A DNA stretch of 64,000 nt from Hymenobacter fodinae. GTDB taxonomy: Bacteria; Bacteroidota; Bacteroidia; Cytophagales; Hymenobacteraceae. Within the stretch, counting starts at the first letter, position 1, and every line of letters begins with the position of its first letter. Below are positions 49,748 to 58,990 of this stretch, piece after piece. A program made the translations under genes and the position numbers. The stretch is from contig NZ_SRLA01000002.1 of the NCBI RefSeq assembly GCF_004745825.1, positions 1,302,001 to 1,366,000 of the forward strand, in the 5' to 3' direction. Under the pieces are notes generated by a model. It was given only the letters and a program-made list of their open reading frames with translations. It was not told the origin of the DNA and made no database searches.

Positions 49748-52700
49748 ATGAGAAAGCCCATACCCAAAATGCGCCGGATGACCCTGCCGGCCCTCATGTG
49801 CTGCCTACCGCTTCAGTCAGCATTGGCAGAAGCCGCGCCAACGCTGCGCGCAACCTTACCCGTAACAGTCGCCCAGCCCGACATAACCGTGTCAGGACGT
49901 GTGGTAGATGAAAAAGGAGCGGGCCTACCCGGCGTAAACGTAGTGGTGAAAGGGGCTACCACCGGTACCCAAACCGATATTGAAGGCCGCTATACCCTTA
50001 CGGCCCCCGATAACGGGACCATTGTGTTCTCCTTCGTGGGATATACCTCGCAAGAGGTACCTGTTAGCGGCCGCACTTCCGTAAACATTAGTCTGGTGCC
50101 TGATAACCGCTCCCTGTCTGAGGTAGTGGTGGTTGGCTACCTGACGGAGGATCGGCAGAATGTCACTAGCGCAGTTAGCAGCCTAGACGTACGCGAAGCG
50201 AACAAGACTCCTGTGCCTACTCTAGCTCAAGCTATCCAGGGTCGCACGCCAGGCGTTCAAGTAGAAGGTTCTGGTGCTCCGGGTGCTGTGCCCAATATTG
50301 TTATCCGAGGTATTGGAAGTTTTTCTAACGGTAGCAACCCATTATATGTGATTGATGGGCTATGGACGGACAATATCCGCGACCTAAGCCCAAACGACAT
50401 TGAGTCGACGACCGTGCTGAAAGACGCTTCTTCAACGGCAGTGTACGGGTCGCGAGGTGCCAATGGAGTTATCGTGATTACTACCAAACGCGGTGTATCT
50501 GGAGTGCCCAAGGTGAGCTTCAACGGGTATGTAGGGACGGAAAGCATTTACCGGAGCTACGACATGGTGAACCACAGTGAATGGGCTGACCGTAGTGCCT
50601 TAGCCTACGCTAATGCTGGTTTGCCACCACTGCCCGGTGCCAACAAAGCCGGAGGAACGTTTACTAACGCCATAGATACAGACTGGCAGAAAGAGTTCTT
50701 CCAGACTGGTCGCGTACAAGACTATAACCTCTCGTTTTCGGGCGGTAATCAGGGTGAAAAGAGCGCCAGCAACTTTTTGATTTCAGCCGGTTATTTCAAT
50801 CAGGAAGGAATTGTAAAAGGACCTTCTTTTGAGCGATATAGCCTGCGCCTAAATTCGGGGTTAACACGCGGCCGCCTGAAATTGAGCCAAAGTGCTCTGC
50901 TGACCCATGTAAATACTACGCTACTTAACAACGTAGCTTTCGTGGATGTGCTGACCATGCTACCGGGTATTCCAGTGCGTGACCCCTCTACTACCAGTGG
51001 CTATGGATACGGTAACGCGGCACTGTTCAATTACTCTGTCAACCCCATCGCGGCCCAGGAAATTCTGACTCGTACCCAGCGCAACGAGCGTTTGCAAGCT
51101 AGCGCCAATGCCGAATTTAGCTTCACCGATTTTCTATCGTATCGGTTAAACTTAGGTTTAGAAGGGCATCTGTACTTTGATAAAGATGCGCGCAAGGAAG
51201 GTCGGATTCGTCTCGGAGACCCCGACATTGACCAAACCTACTTAAACGAAAACCGGGGTTTCCAGAGCACACTCCTGGTAGAAAACACTCTTAATTTCAA
51301 CAAGCGTTTTGGCGAGCATGGCGTAAACGCCGTATTAGGCTATTCAGAGCAGGCGTACCGTGGCGATAACACCTCGGCTCGTTCCACGGGTTTCCAGTCT
51401 GTTCCACAATACTACTTTGTACAAAGCGCCAGCACCAACGCCACACCAACCGTAGGTGGGGGCGAGGACGAGTGGGCAAAACGCTCGTACTTCGCGCAGG
51501 CCAATTACGACTTCAAAAACCGTTACCTGATTACGGGCAGCTTCCGTCGCGACGGCTCGTCGCGCTTCGACCGAACCCGCCAGTACGGAAACTTCGGCGC
51601 GGCTTCAGTAGGTTGGCGCTTAAGCGAAGAACAGTTCTTTAAGAGCGCCTTGCCCTTCGTGAACAACATGAAGCTACGGGCCAGCTACGGCGTGAATGGC
51701 AACGACAACCTGCCCGGCTCTTACCTGTACCAAGCCACTGTAAACCAGAATGTAAACTACGTTTTTGGCACGGGGCAGGTAGTGACGAATGGTGCTATCC
51801 AGATAGGTGTAGAAAGCAAAGACATTCGCTGGGAATCACGCTACACTAAGAACGTTGGTTTCGACTTGGACGTGCTTGACAGCCGCGTGAGCCTATCAGC
51901 CGATTACTATATCTCGACGACCAAAAATGCGCTGGTTAATCCACCGCTGCCAACGTATCTGGGTATTTTCGACACAGCTCCCTTCACTAACCTGGGCGAA
52001 ATCCAGAATAAGGGTTTCGAATTTGCGCTGGGCTACCACGAAAACCGCAAAGCATTTACCTACGGTGCCGACCTGACGCTGACGACTATTAAGAACGAGG
52101 TTTTAGCCCTGTCGGAGCTGCAGCCCAACATTCCTGGCGCCCTAAATGTGACTCGCACCACAGTAGGTCAACCTATCAGTCGCCTATTTTTGATTCCAAT
52201 GCTAGGCATCTTCCAGTCGCAGGAAGAAATTGATAACTATAAAAACGCTGACGGCCGGGTTATTCAGCCTACTGCCAAGCCCGGCGACGTGAAATACGAA
52301 GATGTAGACGGTGACGGAGTAATTAACACCGATAAAGACAGGCGCTTTGTTGGTAACCCATTCCCTAAGCTGCAGTTTGGCCTTAACCTGACTGCGGCCT
52401 ACAAAGGATTCGATGCCAGTGTTTTCTTTCAGGGCGTGAGTGGCAACGACGTGTTCAACTCAACGCGGGCTTCGCTTGACCAGCTAGACGGCCAAACCAA
52501 TTTCCGCAGCGATGTAGAGCCCTGGACCGAGCAAAATCGCTCAAACACCACTCCGCGGCTGGTGAACGGTGGTAGCAACGGGCAGAATACCCTGCGTCAA
52601 ACTACCCGTTGGGTAGAGGATGGAAGCTACCTGCGTCTGCGCAACATTCAGCTTGGTTACACCCTGCCTAAAACTGTGAGCAGCCTTGTGCCGGGGCTCG

Positions 52701-52864
52701 GCAGTGTGCGGGTGTACGTAACGGGCCGCAACGTTTTCACGCTGACTAACTACACGGGCTTCGACCCCGAGACGCCAGGCATTGGCGCTTTTGGCCGCGG
52801 CGTAGATGACGGCAGCTACCCCAACGTGCGCTCTTACACCGGCGGCTTGCAGGTAAATTTCTAA
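49748..52864 (+). CDS. SusC/RagA-type TonB-dependent outer-membrane transporter
   Basis: The 1038-residue protein starts at 49748 (MRKPIPKMRRMTL) with a signal peptide ending near SALAEA. A carboxypeptidase-D-like regulatory domain (VSGRVVDEKGAGLPGVNVVVKGATTGTQTD) is followed by the SusC-type plug with SEVVVVGY and TTVLKDASSTAVYGSRGANGVIVITTKRG, then the 22-strand barrel. It pairs with the SusD-like lipoprotein to import oligosaccharides. Context (GH43, araBAD) suggests arabino-oligosaccharides. Two LacI-type operator candidates lie directly upstream. Confidence 0.95.
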   Translation: MRKPIPKMRRMTLPALMCCLPLQSALAEAAPTLRATLPVTVAQPDITVSGRVVDEKGAGLPGVNVVVKGATTGTQTDIEGRYTLTAPDNGTIVFSFVGYTSQEVPVSGRTSVNISLVPDNRSLSEVVVVGYLTEDRQNVTSAVSSLDVREANKTPVPTLAQAIQGRTPGVQVEGSGAPGAVPNIVIRGIGSFSNGSNPLYVIDGLWTDNIRDLSPNDIESTTVLKDASSTAVYGSRGANGVIVITTKRGVSGVPKVSFNGYVGTESIYRSYDMVNHSEWADRSALAYANAGLPPLPGANKAGGTFTNAIDTDWQKEFFQTGRVQDYNLSFSGGNQGEKSASNFLISAGYFNQEGIVKGPSFERYSLRLNSGLTRGRLKLSQSALLTHVNTTLLNNVAFVDVLTMLPGIPVRDPSTTSGYGYGNAALFNYSVNPIAAQEILTRTQRNERLQASANAEFSFTDFLSYRLNLGLEGHLYFDKDARKEGRIRLGDPDIDQTYLNENRGFQSTLLVENTLNFNKRFGEHGVNAVLGYSEQAYRGDNTSARSTGFQSVPQYYFVQSASTNATPTVGGGEDEWAKRSYFAQANYDFKNRYLITGSFRRDGSSRFDRTRQYGNFGAASVGWRLSEEQFFKSALPFVNNMKLRASYGVNGNDNLPGSYLYQATVNQNVNYVFGTGQVVTNGAIQIGVESKDIRWESRYTKNVGFDLDVLDSRVSLSADYYISTTKNALVNPPLPTYLGIFDTAPFTNLGEIQNKGFEFALGYHENRKAFTYGADLTLTTIKNEVLALSELQPNIPGALNVTRTTVGQPISRLFLIPMLGIFQSQEEIDNYKNADGRVIQPTAKPGDVKYEDVDGDGVINTDKDRRFVGNPFPKLQFGLNLTAAYKGFDASVFFQGVSGNDVFNSTRASLDQLDGQTNFRSDVEPWTEQNRSNTTPRLVNGGSNGQNTLRQTTRWVEDGSYLRLRNIQLGYTLPKTVSSLVPGLGSVRVYVTGRNVFTLTNYTGFDPETPGIGAFGRGVDDGSYPNVRSYTGGLQVNF

Positions 52865-52928
52865 CACTTCTTGACGCCGCCGTGCCCTGAGGCTACGGGG
52901 CTCAGTTCCCACTCTTTGCTTTCTTCGT

Positions 52929-54443
52929 ATGAAACCCCATAAAATTTCCACCTTACTGTTGGCGTCAGGCCTATTGCTCGGAGCGACTGGCTGTGAGAAA
53001 GACCTCCTCGATAAGGTAAACCCCAACCGACCGAACACAGACCAATTCTGGAAAACCGAAAACGATGCTGTACGTGCCGTAACCGGTATGTATGGCGGGC
53101 TGCAGGTTATTGGCACGTATGGACAACGCTGGCATTTCGCCACCGTTCCACGCTCCGATGAAGCCTTCAGCCAAAGCCCTTACGTGGAGTTGGCCCAGTA
53201 TACTCGCTTCATTCAGCCCAATACCACATTCGAGTATACTTACTTCATGTGGATTGATATGTACCGGGCCATATTCCGGTGCAACCAGGTGCTGGAACGC
53301 GTGCCGGCTATCCCCATGGACGAGACGCTAAAGAAGCGCCTGCTGGCCGAAGCTCGCTTTGTGCGGGCCCTCTGCTACTATGATATGTCGATGACATTCG
53401 GCAACGTGCCCTTGAACCTGACGGTAGCCGACGCCACTACCCGCGTTCCGCAAGGCACAGTAGAGTCGGTGCAGGCCCAGGTAATTACGGACCTGTTGGC
53501 TGCCAAGCCTGACTTGCCCCTCTCGTATGGAGCTAATGACAAAGGCCATGCTACGCGTGGAGCCGCCGCCGGGCTATTAGGCCGCGTGTACATGCAACAG
53601 CGCAAGTGGGCTGAGGCATCGGCGCAGTTTGCAGAGATAATCAGCTCGGGTCAGTACTCGCTGGTTCCTAACTACCTCGATAACTTTACGATGGCCAACG
53701 AGAACAACAGCGAATCGTTGTTTGAAGTCCAGTTCTCGGATATCTCTACTACGCCTGGTCAAGACTTTGCTGGCGCTGGCGAAGGGAATGAGCGGGCCCA
53801 GTTTTTTGGCCCTCCTGGCATCGGCTACACCGATGTGGAAGCCCGACGCTGGATTTTTGACGAATTCACGGATAAAACCACAACCGGAGGTGTTGACCCC
53901 CGTCGAGAGGTGACCTTGTTCAGCGCCGTGGGTACACCTACAGTGTACGGCCGCCCCTTCGGGACTGGGCTGAACGGCTTGAATTTGAACCCGTCTCGCT
54001 TCTTCTGGCGCAAATACCAGAATGACCGTACCAAAACAACAGAAAACTTCTTCTCTGGCATCAACATCCGTTTGATTCGCTACGCCGACATTCTGCTGAT
54101 GCAGGCTGAAGCTCTTAATGAACTCAAGCGTCCTGCTGAAGCCGCCCCGCTGGTAAACCAGGTGCGCGCCCGAGTTGGCCTGACCCCCATTGCCACCACG
54201 CTAACTGAGTCTCAGATGCGTACTCAGATTCGTCACGAGCGGGTAACAGAACTGTCGGGCGAAGGCATGCGCTGGTACGATATCAACCGCTATGGATTAC
54301 TCGATAACCAGGCTGGCATAGACGAGCTAAAAACCCGCGACGCCGACTTCAATAACTTTGTGCTAGGCAAATCTAAGCTGTTGCCTATTCCACAGACTGA
54401 TATTGATATCGACCGCAGCATCAAGCAAAATCCAGGTTACTAA
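52929..54443 (+). CDS. SusD/RagB-family outer-membrane lipoprotein
   Basis: The 504-residue protein has a lipoprotein signal (MKPHKISTLLLASGLLLGATGC, lipobox GATGC) followed by the typical DLLDKVNPN stretch. SusD-type motifs include YFMWIDMYRAIFRCNQVLERVP, FVRALCYYDM, GAAAGLLGRVYMQQRKW, RYADILLMQAEALNEL and GEGMRWYDINRYG near the C-terminus, which ends DRSIKQNPGY. It caps the SusC channel at the cell surface and binds glycans. It starts 64 bp after susC. Confidence 0.95.
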   Translation: MKPHKISTLLLASGLLLGATGCEKDLLDKVNPNRPNTDQFWKTENDAVRAVTGMYGGLQVIGTYGQRWHFATVPRSDEAFSQSPYVELAQYTRFIQPNTTFEYTYFMWIDMYRAIFRCNQVLERVPAIPMDETLKKRLLAEARFVRALCYYDMSMTFGNVPLNLTVADATTRVPQGTVESVQAQVITDLLAAKPDLPLSYGANDKGHATRGAAAGLLGRVYMQQRKWAEASAQFAEIISSGQYSLVPNYLDNFTMANENNSESLFEVQFSDISTTPGQDFAGAGEGNERAQFFGPPGIGYTDVEARRWIFDEFTDKTTTGGVDPRREVTLFSAVGTPTVYGRPFGTGLNGLNLNPSRFFWRKYQNDRTKTTENFFSGINIRLIRYADILLMQAEALNELKRPAEAAPLVNQVRARVGLTPIATTLTESQMRTQIRHERVTELSGEGMRWYDINRYGLLDNQAGIDELKTRDADFNNFVLGKSKLLPIPQTDIDIDRSIKQNPGY

Positions 54444-54448
54444 CTCGT

Positions 54449-54533
54449 AAGGCAATGATGGAAACAGCCGCTCCAGGCACCGATATGGAGCGGCTGTTTT
54501 TCTTCCCAGACAAGCAACAGTCATCATTGCCTT
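54449..54533 (+). terminator. Nested hairpin terminator/attenuator after susD
   Basis: An inner 14-bp stem (54462-54475 with 54486-54499) ends in a T run (54497-54501); an outer 12-bp pair (54449-54460 with 54522-54533) encloses it. It lies between susD and the first GH43 gene, so expression of the enzymes may be lower or depend on read-through. Confidence 0.75.
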
Positions 54534-54547
54534 GATACACCTGTAGT

Positions 54548-55621
54548 ATGATAAAAGCTTCGCTATTGGCTTATGGCCTACTAGGGTGGTTGCTAGTGGC
54601 TGGTTCAGCGTGTCAGAAAAGTAAGCCTGCGCCATTTGTGCCCCCAGTAGTTACGCCACCAGCTACTGCCACCACGTTCGTCAATCCACTTCTGGCTTCA
54701 GGTCCAGACCCTTGGGTGTATCAGAAAGATGGCTTTTACTACTACATGCACACCCTGAATGATAGACTAGCAATCTGGAAAACAGCAGCTATGTCTAGCT
54801 TAGGCAGTACAGTCAGCAAAACAGTGTGGTCTCCTCCCAGCAGCGGGAATGCATCTGGCAACTTGTGGGCGCCCGAACTCTACTTTCTGGATGGGAAGTG
54901 GTACATCTACTACTCTGCTGGCCCTAGGGGAACTGATCTAGGTAGGCAGAGAACTTGGGTATTAGAGAATTCAGCCGCCGACCCGACTACTGGAACCTGG
55001 GTTGACAAGGGCCGAATCTTTAGCTCGCCCGAAGACTATTGGGCTATTGACGGTACCGTGTTAGAGCAGAATGACAAACGCTATTTTATCTGGTCTGGAC
55101 ATAATGGAATAGACGCCATTCAGCGCCTCTACATCTCAGAAATGAGCAACCCCTGGACGCTAATAGGACCGCGGGTTGAGCTCTCACACCCCGAGCACGC
55201 CTGGGAAAATGCAGGCCCACCTTACGTAAACGAAGGGCCAGAAATTCTGAAACACGGCAATAAAATTTTCTTGGTGTATTCAGCCAGCTTTTGCGGCACC
55301 GATCAGTACGCATTAGGCTTGCTCGCTGCTGATGCTACTGCCGACCCCATGCTACTCGCGTCGTGGAGCAAGTCTGATAAGCCTGTCTTTTCGCAAAGTC
55401 CGGCCAACCGGGCGTATGCCACTGGGCATAATTCTTTCTTCAAATCCAAGGATGGGCAAGAGGACTGGATTATCTACCATGCCAATTCTAACCCCAATGA
55501 GGGCTGTATAGAGAAGCGGAACCCGCGCATGCAAAAGTTCTCCTGGAATGCAGATGGTACGCCCAATTTCGGTGTGCCAGCTGCAATTAGCTCGCCGCTT
55601 GCCAAACCAAGTGGTGAGTAG
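54548..55621 (+). CDS. GH43-family lipoprotein, arabinosidase/xylosidase-like
   Basis: The 357-residue protein has a lipoprotein signal (MIKASLLAYGLLGWLLVAGSAC). The five-bladed propeller of GH43 shows the catalytic base in SGPDPWVYQKDGFYYYMHT, the pKa-modulating aspartate in YWAIDGTVLEQ and the general acid in YVNEGPEILKHGN. It is likely tethered at the outer surface or periplasmic face and acts on arabinan side chains or oligosaccharides. Xylosidase or related activity cannot be excluded. It is followed at 44 bp by a second GH43 gene. Confidence 0.9.
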   Translation: MIKASLLAYGLLGWLLVAGSACQKSKPAPFVPPVVTPPATATTFVNPLLASGPDPWVYQKDGFYYYMHTLNDRLAIWKTAAMSSLGSTVSKTVWSPPSSGNASGNLWAPELYFLDGKWYIYYSAGPRGTDLGRQRTWVLENSAADPTTGTWVDKGRIFSSPEDYWAIDGTVLEQNDKRYFIWSGHNGIDAIQRLYISEMSNPWTLIGPRVELSHPEHAWENAGPPYVNEGPEILKHGNKIFLVYSASFCGTDQYALGLLAADATADPMLLASWSKSDKPVFSQSPANRAYATGHNSFFKSKDGQEDWIIYHANSNPNEGCIEKRNPRMQKFSWNADGTPNFGVPAAISSPLAKPSGE

Positions 55622-55665
55622 TACATCACCTAAATACTAGAGCTCTTCTCTTAAAACCACCGACT

Positions 55666-57381
55666 ATGTCTGAAGACCTACTTATATCCATGCAATCGCC
55701 CATCAAGGGTGGCCAACTGCGCCGCCTATTTCAGCTTAAAGCCTTGCTTTTTGTGTTACTAGGGTGGCCTAGCGAAAAGGTTTATGCACTCCAGGGCTTT
55801 ACAGGCGTGCACGATCCTTCCACCATTGTGAAAGAGGGTAACAAATACTGGATTTTTGCCACCGGGCGAGGCATTTACAGCATGTACTCAACTGACTTGG
55901 TGAACTGGACCCCTGGACCCAGACCAGTCTTCGCTAACAACGCTTCTCCTAGCTGGATTACTACTAAAGTGCCAGGCTTTACGGGTGACTTTTGGGCCCC
56001 TGAGTGCATATTCATGAATGGGAAATATTACCTCTATTATTCCTGCTCAACGTTTGGCTCCAAGGTGTCGGCCATAGGTCTAGCCACTAATGTCACATTA
56101 GATCCGAGCAGCCCTAATTATAAATGGGAAGATCAGGGTGAGGTAGTCTCTACCAACGCCGGCAGCGACGTGAATGCTATTGACCCAGCAGTGTTCCGAG
56201 ATTCTAATAACGACGTCTGGTTTACGTATGGCTCTTTCTTCGGAGGCATTCGTATTACCCAACTCAACGGCACTACGGGTAAGCCCTTGGGTAACACCAC
56301 CTACGCCATAGCTAATGAAAACCCTGAGGCGGCCTACCTAACAAAAAATGGCAGCTATTACTACTTGTTTATAAACCGAGGAGCCTGCTGCAATGGAGTG
56401 AATAGCACTTATTACATCATAGTAGGTCGCTCTACTTCTCCCACTGGCCCTTTCTTAGATCAGAATGGTGTAAGCTTAAATAATGGGGGCGGGACCCTGG
56501 TGTTAAACGTCTCCGGTCGTTATGTGGGGCCCGGTCATACTGGCATTTTGGAGGAAGGAGGAGTAAGCTATTTCTCTCACCACTATTACGATGGGGAAGA
56601 CAATGGGGCTCCTAAGCTAGGTTTGGCTAAGCTGACCTGGACCAGCACAGGGTGGCCTAGCGTGAGCCGCGATTGGGTGGCGGCGGGTCGCTATGAAATA
56701 AAGAACCAGAACAGTAACCTGATTTGGGACGCCTGGGGCTGCACGGGCGTGGCTGGGCAAATGGTGGCTCAGGGCACACCTGCGGGCCTTACTTGCCAGC
56801 GTTGGGACTTCACTGCCTTGGGCGACGGAGAGTATAAAATTACCAATGCCATGGGTGGCCTAGCCGCCAACGTGGCTGGCTGCTCGGCCGCAGCTGGGGC
56901 TAAGCTGCAGCTGGATACGTACAGCGGCACCTCTTGCCAGCGCTTTACCATTGACCGGGCCAATGACGGGACACTGGTATTTGCGTCGGTAAATGGCAAC
57001 CGAGTGGTAGAAGTGCCGAATGCCTCAACTACAGTGGGGCAGCAACTGGGCCTCTGGGATTACAACGGCTGCGCGTGTCAGCGCTGGTCGCTTACCAACG
57101 TGGGCGTGCTGGCTAGTGCCAACCGTAAGGTGCTCTCGGGCGTGAGCGTATATCCGCAGCCAGCTTCTACGCGGGGATTCACAGTTGAATTGAGCAGCCC
57201 GAAAATAGGGGAGGCCACGCACATTGTGGTGACGGATCTGAAGGGCGCTACGGTGTACCGCCGGGAGTTCAGCAAACAACTCACAACCCTTACGGTGGAC
57301 GCTATGCTGCCCCCGGGCGTGTACCAGGTGGAAGTGCGGCGCGGCAATTCAGCTACAAGGCAGAAACTAGTGATACTCTAG
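55666..57381 (+). CDS. Secreted GH43 arabinan endo-1,5-alpha-L-arabinosidase-like enzyme with ricin-type domain and T9SS sorting domain
   Basis: The 571-residue protein may start here or at the in-frame ATG 55690 (MQSPIKGGQLRRLFQLK); a signal-like hydrophobic run is ALLFVLLGWP. The GH43 domain (about 42-340) has VHDPSTIVKEGNKYWIFATGRG (base), GDFWAPECIFMNGKYYLYYS and VNAIDPAVFRD, typical of endo-arabinanases. A ricin/RICIN-like carbohydrate-binding domain follows (about 345-480, three QRW or QRF repeats). The last ~75 residues (VYPQPASTRGFTVEL ... PPGVYQVEVRRGN ... KLVIL) match a type A type IX secretion sorting domain. It therefore probably reaches the cell surface or medium. Confidence 0.9.
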   Translation: MSEDLLISMQSPIKGGQLRRLFQLKALLFVLLGWPSEKVYALQGFTGVHDPSTIVKEGNKYWIFATGRGIYSMYSTDLVNWTPGPRPVFANNASPSWITTKVPGFTGDFWAPECIFMNGKYYLYYSCSTFGSKVSAIGLATNVTLDPSSPNYKWEDQGEVVSTNAGSDVNAIDPAVFRDSNNDVWFTYGSFFGGIRITQLNGTTGKPLGNTTYAIANENPEAAYLTKNGSYYYLFINRGACCNGVNSTYYIIVGRSTSPTGPFLDQNGVSLNNGGGTLVLNVSGRYVGPGHTGILEEGGVSYFSHHYYDGEDNGAPKLGLAKLTWTSTGWPSVSRDWVAAGRYEIKNQNSNLIWDAWGCTGVAGQMVAQGTPAGLTCQRWDFTALGDGEYKITNAMGGLAANVAGCSAAAGAKLQLDTYSGTSCQRFTIDRANDGTLVFASVNGNRVVEVPNASTTVGQQLGLWDYNGCACQRWSLTNVGVLASANRKVLSGVSVYPQPASTRGFTVELSSPKIGEATHIVVTDLKGATVYRREFSKQLTTLTVDAMLPPGVYQVEVRRGNSATRQKLVIL

Positions 57382-57449
57382 GCGTTTTGCTCGGGCGGTA
57401 GGTAAAAAGTAGGGTATGCTGGCAGGTAAATGGTAGGTAGTCGTATGGC

Positions 57450-57459
57450 AAATCGATTT
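57450..57459. promoter_or_regulatory. Short palindrome AAATCGATTT, possible additional operator
   Basis: A perfect 10-bp palindrome with a central CG, 31 bp upstream of the third operator copy. It resembles the operator core but lacks the CACAA/TTGTG arms. Confidence 0.3.
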
Positions 57460-57480
57460 AGCTAATGCGTAACAATAACA

Positions 57481-57494
57481 CACAAACGATTGTG
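57481..57494. promoter_or_regulatory. LacI-type operator candidate, copy 3 (reverse orientation)
   Basis: CACAAACGATTGTG is the exact reverse complement of the 14-mer present twice before susC. It lies about 210 bp before the aldose epimerase start. Confidence 0.6.
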
Positions 57495-57704
57495 CATTTA
57501 GAAAATGATTTTCTACTTTACGCTCCGTTTCCGCAGTGTATCTAGCTCGTTAGATGAAGCTGCTATGGGTGTAAGGTGAAGACAGGTGCTCTAGGCCAGT
57601 ACAGTAAACTGCGCGGCTGGCAACCCTTCATACACCTTCCGCATCCTTTAGCCGTTTTCGTCATTCCAACCATCTCCCATCAAAACCTCCCAATTCGCGT
57701 GCTC

Positions 57705-58922
57705 ATGACCACTATTTCTCGTGCCGGCATCCGGACCAGCAGTGTCACTGGCCTAGCCAGCTTGCTCCTTCTCGTAGGTTGTAATCAGTCAAACACTACT
57801 GAACAGGCCGCCGGAACTTCCCAGACTACGACCGATTCAACCCAGAGCACTACTGGCACTACCGGCACGGCACCTAGTTCGGCTTCCTTTGGTAAAACTA
57901 CCGATGGCACCGAGGTACAGCTATTCACCCTCGCCAATGCCCACGGTCTGAAAGTGAGCATTACCAATTACGGCGGCACCATTACCAGCCTGATGGTACC
58001 CGACAAGAGCGGTAAGCTGGGCGACGTAGTGCTCGGGTTTGATAACGTAAGCGGCTACCAGAGCCCCGAGTTCGTGAAGTCGGGCCCGTACTTTGGGGCG
58101 TTGATTGGGCGCTACGGCAACCGCATCAAGGGTGGCAAGTTCACGCTGGACGGCAAGCAGTACACGCTGGCCAAAAATAACGGCGAAAACACCCTGCATG
58201 GTGGTAAGAAGGGTTTTGACAAAGTGGTATGGCAGGCTGAGCCCGGCACTTCTGCCGATGGCCAGACCCTTAAACTTACTTACCTGAGCAAGGATGGGGA
58301 GGAGGGCTACCCCGGCAACCTGAACGTGACGGTAACCTACACGCTCACCAACGATGACGCGCTGAAGATTGACTACTCGGCTACCACCGATAAGGCTACG
58401 CCCGTCAACCTGACCAACCACGCCTACTTCAACCTGGCCCTAGGCCAGAAGCCCGACATCCTGGGCCACGAGGTAACTATTGCCGCCGACCGCTACAACG
58501 TAGTAGATGCCGGCCTGATTCCGACGGGTGAGCTGAAGGCGGTGAAGGGTACGCCCTTCGATTTCACCACGGCGCACACCATCGGGGAGCGGATTGCGCA
58601 GGTGCCCGGTGGCTACGACCATAACTGGATCCTGAACCAGACCAGCGGCATGCACACCGCCGCCACCGTGTACGAGCCCACCACGGGCCGCACTATGGAA
58701 GTGCGCACCACTGAGCCCGGCCTGCAGTTTTACACCGGCAACTTCCTCGATGGTACCCTCAAAGGCAAGAACGGCCTGACCTATGGCAAGCACGCTGCCT
58801 TCTGCATGGAGACCCAGCACTTCCCCGACTCGCCCAACCAGCCTAGCTTCCCGACCACCATTCTGAAGCCCGGCCAGACGCTGCAGTCGACTACTACTTA
58901 TCAGTTCGGAGTGCGCAAATAG
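57705..58922 (+). CDS. galM: Aldose 1-epimerase (mutarotase), lipoprotein
   Basis: The 405-residue protein starts at 57705, where a lipoprotein signal begins (MTTISRAGIRTSSVTGLASLLLLVGC), in preference to upstream starts. The mature enzyme has the mutarotase landmarks: TNYGGTITSLMVPDKSG, FGALIGRYGNRIKGG, NGENTLHGGKKGFDKVVW, LTNHAYFNLA (catalytic His) and GLQFYTGNFLDG, with a later catalytic Glu region near AAFCMETQHFPDSPNQPSFP. It interconverts alpha and beta anomers of sugars such as arabinose or galactose, outside the cytoplasm. It opens the araBDA block. Confidence 0.93.
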   Translation: MTTISRAGIRTSSVTGLASLLLLVGCNQSNTTEQAAGTSQTTTDSTQSTTGTTGTAPSSASFGKTTDGTEVQLFTLANAHGLKVSITNYGGTITSLMVPDKSGKLGDVVLGFDNVSGYQSPEFVKSGPYFGALIGRYGNRIKGGKFTLDGKQYTLAKNNGENTLHGGKKGFDKVVWQAEPGTSADGQTLKLTYLSKDGEEGYPGNLNVTVTYTLTNDDALKIDYSATTDKATPVNLTNHAYFNLALGQKPDILGHEVTIAADRYNVVDAGLIPTGELKAVKGTPFDFTTAHTIGERIAQVPGGYDHNWILNQTSGMHTAATVYEPTTGRTMEVRTTEPGLQFYTGNFLDGTLKGKNGLTYGKHAAFCMETQHFPDSPNQPSFPTTILKPGQTLQSTTTYQFGVRK

Positions 58923-58990
58923 GGCACTCTAGCAAACAACCGTTGGCCCGGTGCGAAAGTATCGGGCCACATTTTCCCGAATACCTCACC

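Larger units (their letters stand above)
57382..57704. other. Intergenic region with operator before galM
   Basis: This 323-bp region contains the third 14-bp operator copy (57481-57494) and a separate palindrome AAATCGATTT (57450-57459). An upstream GTG-started extension of the epimerase ORF overlaps it and is not supported. No other gene was recognised. Confidence 0.6.

Noticed and set aside
57576..57704. Upstream start for the aldose epimerase (43 extra codons)
   Set aside because: The lipoprotein signal starts at 57705; the added sequence has no signal or family match.
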